Part shown: positions 60,874-64,000 of the stretch, in pieces
Layout of the letters: the number at the start of each line of letters is the position of its first letter
Numbering within the stretch: the stretch's first letter is position 1
Assembly (NCBI RefSeq): GCF_018613935.1
Contig: NZ_JAGGPF010000015.1
Span: forward strand, 49,995-113,994
Length of the DNA stretch: 64,000 bases
Direction of reading: 5' to 3'
Source: Agromyces sp. ISL-38
GTDB lineage: Bacteria > Actinomycetota > Actinomycetes > Actinomycetales > Microbacteriaceae
Program-made: the position numbers and the translations under genes
The notes under the pieces: generated by a model
The model's database searches: none
What the model saw: only the letters and a program-made list of their open reading frames with translations
What the model was told of the DNA's origin: nothing

Positions 60874-61707
60874 ATGACCCTGCACGAGACATCCGACGCA
60901 TCCGCCAACGCCGCCCTGCTCGAGCTCACTCGCAGCATCGCGATGCGCGCTGCCGAGTTCGCGCTCGACGCGCGGACCGCCGGCGTGAGCGTGGCGGCGA
61001 CGAAGTCGACGCCGACCGACATCGTCACGGCGGTCGACCGCGACACCGAGGCGCTGATCCGCTCGCTCGTGCTCGAGGCTCGGCCCGACGACGGCATCCT
61101 CGGCGAGGAGGGCGTGACCCACGTCGGCACGAGCGGCCTGAACTGGGTCGTCGACCCGATCGACGGCACGGTCAACTTCCTCTACGACATTCCCGCGTGG
61201 TCGGTGAGCATCGCCGTCGTCGACGGGCCGGCCGATCCCGGCAGCTGGAGCGCGCTCGCCGGCGTCGTGGTGAACCCCGTCTCGGGCGAGATCTTCGAGG
61301 CGAGCGCCGGCGGGGGAGCACGCCTCGACGGGCGAACGCTGCAGGTGAACGCGGATGTCTCGCTCGGACAGTCGCTCGTCGGTACCGGGTTCTCCTACTC
61401 CGCCGAGCGGCGGCGCGCCCAAGCCGAGGTGCTCCTCGAGTTGCTCCCGCGGGTGCGCGACATCCGCCGCATCGGATCAGCCGCCCTCGACCTCTGCGGG
61501 GTCGCCGCCGGGCGGCTCGACGCCTTCTACGAGCGCGGCCTGAACCCGTGGGATCACGCGGCCGGCGCCCTCATCGCGCGTGAGGCCGGCGCTCACATCG
61601 GCGGCCCGCGGGGCGGTGCCGAGAGCATCGAACTCCTGATCGCAGCCGCCCCCGGGCTCTACAACGAGCTCGCGTCGGCGCTCATCGAAGCGGGTCTCGA
61701 CGCGTGA
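60874..61707 (+). CDS. inositol monophosphatase family protein
   Basis: A 277-residue lithium-sensitive-type phosphatase. Metal ligands are in LGEEG and DPIDGTVNF, with the C-terminal WDHAAGALIAREAG completing the site. Substrate may be inositol phosphate, histidinol phosphate or another sugar phosphate; sequence alone does not decide. TAGCGT (60862-60867) ends 6 nt before the ATG, a leaderless-type start, so it may be expressed independently of the TetR gene. Confidence 0.9.
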   Translation: MTLHETSDASANAALLELTRSIAMRAAEFALDARTAGVSVAATKSTPTDIVTAVDRDTEALIRSLVLEARPDDGILGEEGVTHVGTSGLNWVVDPIDGTVNFLYDIPAWSVSIAVVDGPADPGSWSALAGVVVNPVSGEIFEASAGGGARLDGRTLQVNADVSLGQSLVGTGFSYSAERRRAQAEVLLELLPRVRDIRRIGSAALDLCGVAAGRLDAFYERGLNPWDHAAGALIAREAGAHIGGPRGGAESIELLIAAAPGLYNELASALIEAGLDA

Positions 61708-61784
61708 TTCCGCGGCGCATTCCGCGCCGTGATGCGGATGGCCCCGCTCTCAGCGCGGGTGGCTGCTGGAAATCTCCGTTCGCC

Positions 61785-61813
61785 TTGGCAAGGTCGTGGT
61801 CAGCGGGTAGTCT
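61785..61813 (+). promoter_or_regulatory. predicted promoter of M23 peptidase gene
   Basis: TTGGCA (61785-61790) and TAGTCT (61808-61813) are 17 bp apart. The leader to the GTG at 61899 would be about 78 nt. Confidence 0.5.
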
Positions 61814-61898
61814 TTACCAATCCGTTATCTCGACGTGATGTCGCGATGAACACCTCCGAGATCCCCCGCTCGCCCCCTATGCCGAAGGTCCTTCACAC

Positions 61899-63815
61899 GT
61901 GCTCGAGTCCCCCCTCGTGCCCGACGATTCAACGCCAGGCACTCAGGCTTCTCCGCGGCCCGAGCGACCCCTGACCCGGCGTGAACTCCGGGAGCGCGAA
62001 GCGGCTGAGGCTCGGCAGGCAGCGGGCAACAGCGGCATCGAGTCGGTCGCCGAGGCGGGCGCTCTCCCTTCGGCCGGTGCCGTTCGCGACGCCGGCCTCA
62101 ACGCCGGCCCCCCTGCACCGCAGCCGAACTTCGATGCCGGTGCAGGCGCACCGCAGCCGAGCTTCGATGAGCTCTTCGGAATCACTGCCGGCGCACCGGC
62201 CGAAGCCGCCTCGACACCGCGGGCCGACCGGCGAGCGGATGCCTCGAGCCATCCGGGCTTCGAGCTCCCGTCCCGCCGCACTACTGCTCCCGCCCCCGCA
62301 CGGTTCTCCCAGGCCGAGCCGGCCGACTCTCGAGTCGACCCGGACTCGGCCTTCGCTGTTTCCCGATCCGGAGCCGATCGCGCGTCAGAGGCGAACGCCT
62401 TCGACTCGCTGTTCGGCGGGCTCGGCGACGACGTCGTCGATGAGGCCGATTCGGCGAACACCGAGGCGAGGAGCGGCCGCAAGGCGCGCGCCTCCAAGCC
62501 GACCCGTGCGGAACGCAAGGCCGAAAAGGCCGCCCGAGCCGCCGGACCGCGTCGCAGTGGCGCGCCGACCACGCCGGTCACACCTCCGACCTCTGCCGCG
62601 CGTCCGTTCGTGCCGCCCGCGGTGCCGACGCCCGCCGCGCGTCCGTTCGTGCCGCCCGCGGTGCCGACTCCGGCCGCGCACGAGGTCGCCGCGAACGTGG
62701 CGGCTGCGGCATCCGCCGGCATCTCCGCAACCGTCACCGGCTCTGCCGGTGTGCAGTCGGCCGGTCAGGCGTCGCCGGGCCGATTCGACTCGCTCGACAT
62801 CTTCGCGATGAGTTCGCCAGAACCTTCGCCGACGTCGGCAGCCGCGATGCCGTCGGAGGCCCTGATGCCGGCCGTCGACGCCGGGCGCGCTTCGCACCGC
62901 GAAGCGACCGCGCTGCTCGAGGCCGAGTCGCGTCGGCGTTCGTCATCCTCGTCTTCGTCCGGTTCCGGGCGCCGAACCAACGATCACGCGACGCGCGGTC
63001 ATGCGCCGCGAGACCCCCGGTCGAACCACACCGGCATCCCGTCGACCCGCAACACCCGCCCGGCGCGTTCCACGACAGCGGCCGCTGCGACCACACCGCG
63101 GAGGCGCCGCGGAGGCGCCCGTGTCGCGAGCGTCGTCGCGATGAGCTTCGCCGCGCTGCTCGCCGTCGCGACATCCGTGCCGTCGCTCTCGCTGCTCACT
63201 CCCGCCGACGTGCAGGCCATGGCCCTCGAGAGCGCGGCGACGACCGACGGGCCCGACGCCCAGCGCGTCGAGATCACGGGCGGCGCGCTCGCGCAGAGCG
63301 TCGACCGTGAGGGCTACAAGGCCCAGTCGATCGAGGAGTACGCCAAGGCCGCCGGCATTCGCGCCGAGGCGACGTTCACCAACAACCCCGCAGGCACCAT
63401 CCAATGGCCGTTCGCCGTCGGCGTGCACATCGGCGACCGCTTCGGCTACCGCGACTGCTACGGCTGCTCGACCAACCACGGCGGCCAGGACTTCAACCCG
63501 GGCCTCGGCGCCGAGATCCAGGCCATCGCCGACGGCACCGTGGCCGTCGCCGAGAACGGCGGCGGCTCACTGGGCGTCGTGATGATGATCGACCACATGA
63601 TCGACGGGCAGCTCGTGACGAGCGTCTACGCGCACATGGAGTACGACTCCATGCGCTTCAACGTCGGCGACCAGGTGAAGGTCGGCGACATCATCGGCAC
63701 CACGGGTGACACCGGCATGTCCACCGGTCCTCACCTGCACTTCGAGATCCGCCTCGGCGGCGTCGACGGCACGAAGATCGACCCGCTCATCTGGCTCTAC
63801 GAGAACACGAACTGA
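61899..63815 (+). CDS. M23 family membrane-anchored peptidoglycan peptidase
   Basis: A 638-residue protein. A long disordered cytoplasmic part (residues 1 to about 405) is rich in Ala, Pro and Arg and includes two exact 13-residue repeats AARPFVPPAVPTP (DNA 62595-62672) and a poly-Ser stretch. A transmembrane segment (VASVVAMSFAALLAVATSVPSL) follows, then a C-terminal LytM domain with zinc ligands in NHGGQDF, YAHM and GPHLHFE. The metal-binding set is complete, so it is probably an active endopeptidase acting on cell-wall cross-links. GTG at 61899 is the best start. Its large cytoplasmic tail is unusual for M23 enzymes. Confidence 0.88.
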   Translation: MLESPLVPDDSTPGTQASPRPERPLTRRELREREAAEARQAAGNSGIESVAEAGALPSAGAVRDAGLNAGPPAPQPNFDAGAGAPQPSFDELFGITAGAPAEAASTPRADRRADASSHPGFELPSRRTTAPAPARFSQAEPADSRVDPDSAFAVSRSGADRASEANAFDSLFGGLGDDVVDEADSANTEARSGRKARASKPTRAERKAEKAARAAGPRRSGAPTTPVTPPTSAARPFVPPAVPTPAARPFVPPAVPTPAAHEVAANVAAAASAGISATVTGSAGVQSAGQASPGRFDSLDIFAMSSPEPSPTSAAAMPSEALMPAVDAGRASHREATALLEAESRRRSSSSSSSGSGRRTNDHATRGHAPRDPRSNHTGIPSTRNTRPARSTTAAAATTPRRRRGGARVASVVAMSFAALLAVATSVPSLSLLTPADVQAMALESAATTDGPDAQRVEITGGALAQSVDREGYKAQSIEEYAKAAGIRAEATFTNNPAGTIQWPFAVGVHIGDRFGYRDCYGCSTNHGGQDFNPGLGAEIQAIADGTVAVAENGGGSLGVVMMIDHMIDGQLVTSVYAHMEYDSMRFNVGDQVKVGDIIGTTGDTGMSTGPHLHFEIRLGGVDGTKIDPLIWLYENTN

Positions 63816-63912
63816 CGCCTCGACCTCGGCGGTGTTCACCGCAGCCAGCCGGCCTGGCGGCCGCCCGGTGGCGCTCACCTCAGCCGGCCGATGTCTCACG
63901 GCCGCGTGCGGC

Positions 63913-64000
63913 GCTGGCTGCCGCACTGACCGCACTCGCCCCCGCGCGCGGGCGCTGGCCGCCGCACTGACCGCACTCGCCCCCGCGCGCGGGCGCTGGC
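63913..64000. repeat. 41-bp tandem repeat running off the window
   Basis: Units start at 63913 and 63954, with a third beginning at 63995. They differ at one base (GGCT versus GGCC). Each contains the palindromic CCCGCGCGCGGG, so a hairpin is possible. Confidence 0.8.

Noticed and set aside
61708..61898. Possible c-di-AMP (ydaO) riboswitch before the M23 peptidase
   Set aside because: Such riboswitches often precede cell-wall hydrolase genes in actinobacteria, but I could not find the conserved core blocks, and the leader predicted from the promoter is too short.

Overview
The window looks like chromosomal DNA of a high-GC Gram-positive actinobacterium, most likely a Microbacteriaceae close to Agromyces or Microbacterium. 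The grounds are extreme G/C at third codon positions, a full menaquinone pathway with a ResABC/CcdA cytochrome c maturation cluster, an archaeal-type aspartyl-tRNA synthetase, a Tad pilus locus without a secretin, and a very high frequency of the hexamer GCATCC/GGATGC. The genus is inference; the family-level placement is more secure. No phage, integrase, transposase, rRNA or CRISPR array was seen.

Layout. 1-1.0 kb: two coupled genes resembling type VII secretion (WXG100-like) proteins, the first cut by the window edge. 1.2-7.4 kb: aspS, then a histidine phosphatase, resA-like, ccdA, resB and resC genes. 7.4-14 kb: a 561-bp regulatory and repeat region and a 2012-residue secreted pullulanase with two GH13 catalytic modules. 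14.2-22.4 kb: a lipoprotein and menC, menB, menE, menA, menD with small membrane genes. 22.4-23.9 kb: a repeat-rich spacer and ppk2. 23.9-32.6 kb: a beta-galactoside unit (two GH42 enzymes, ABC importer, LacI regulator, perfect operator). 32.6-37.3 kb: menF, menG, polyprenyl diphosphate synthase, FprA-type ferredoxin reductase. 37.3-39.1 kb: an accessory pair, an HTH-GHKL ATPase-DUF4325 protein divergent from an HTH-nucleotidyltransferase fusion followed by a deleted HEPN remnant. 39.2-47.2 kb: Tad pilus genes. 47.2-48.3 kb: a broken hydrolase gene and yajQ. 48.3-57.9 kb: an alpha-galactoside unit (GH36, ABC importer, GH13 alpha-glucosidase) with a divergent ROK regulator and a LacI regulator. 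58-64 kb: a tiny sortase-type surface protein, a PH-domain protein, tRNA-Tyr, a TetR/DUF998 divergent pair, an inositol monophosphatase family gene and an M23 peptidase.

How it fits together. The core is respiratory: chorismate is turned into menaquinone by MenF, D, C, E, B, A and G with a side chain from the polyprenyl synthase, and cytochrome c is matured by ResA/CcdA/ResB/ResC. MenH and MenI are not in the window. Three sugar-use blocks interrupt or border this core, each with a readable operator at its promoter.

Two window-wide patterns stand out. About fifteen genes have a TANNNT box ending 6-8 nt before the start codon, which predicts leaderless mRNAs. GCATCC occurs so often, using the otherwise uncommon Ala codon GCA, that it seems to be selected as DNA. 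The best candidates for undescribed biology are the 37.3-39.1 kb regulatory/toxin-remnant pair, the paired 79-bp palindromic repeats near 22.6 kb, the minimal LAATG surface protein and the edge T7SS pair.
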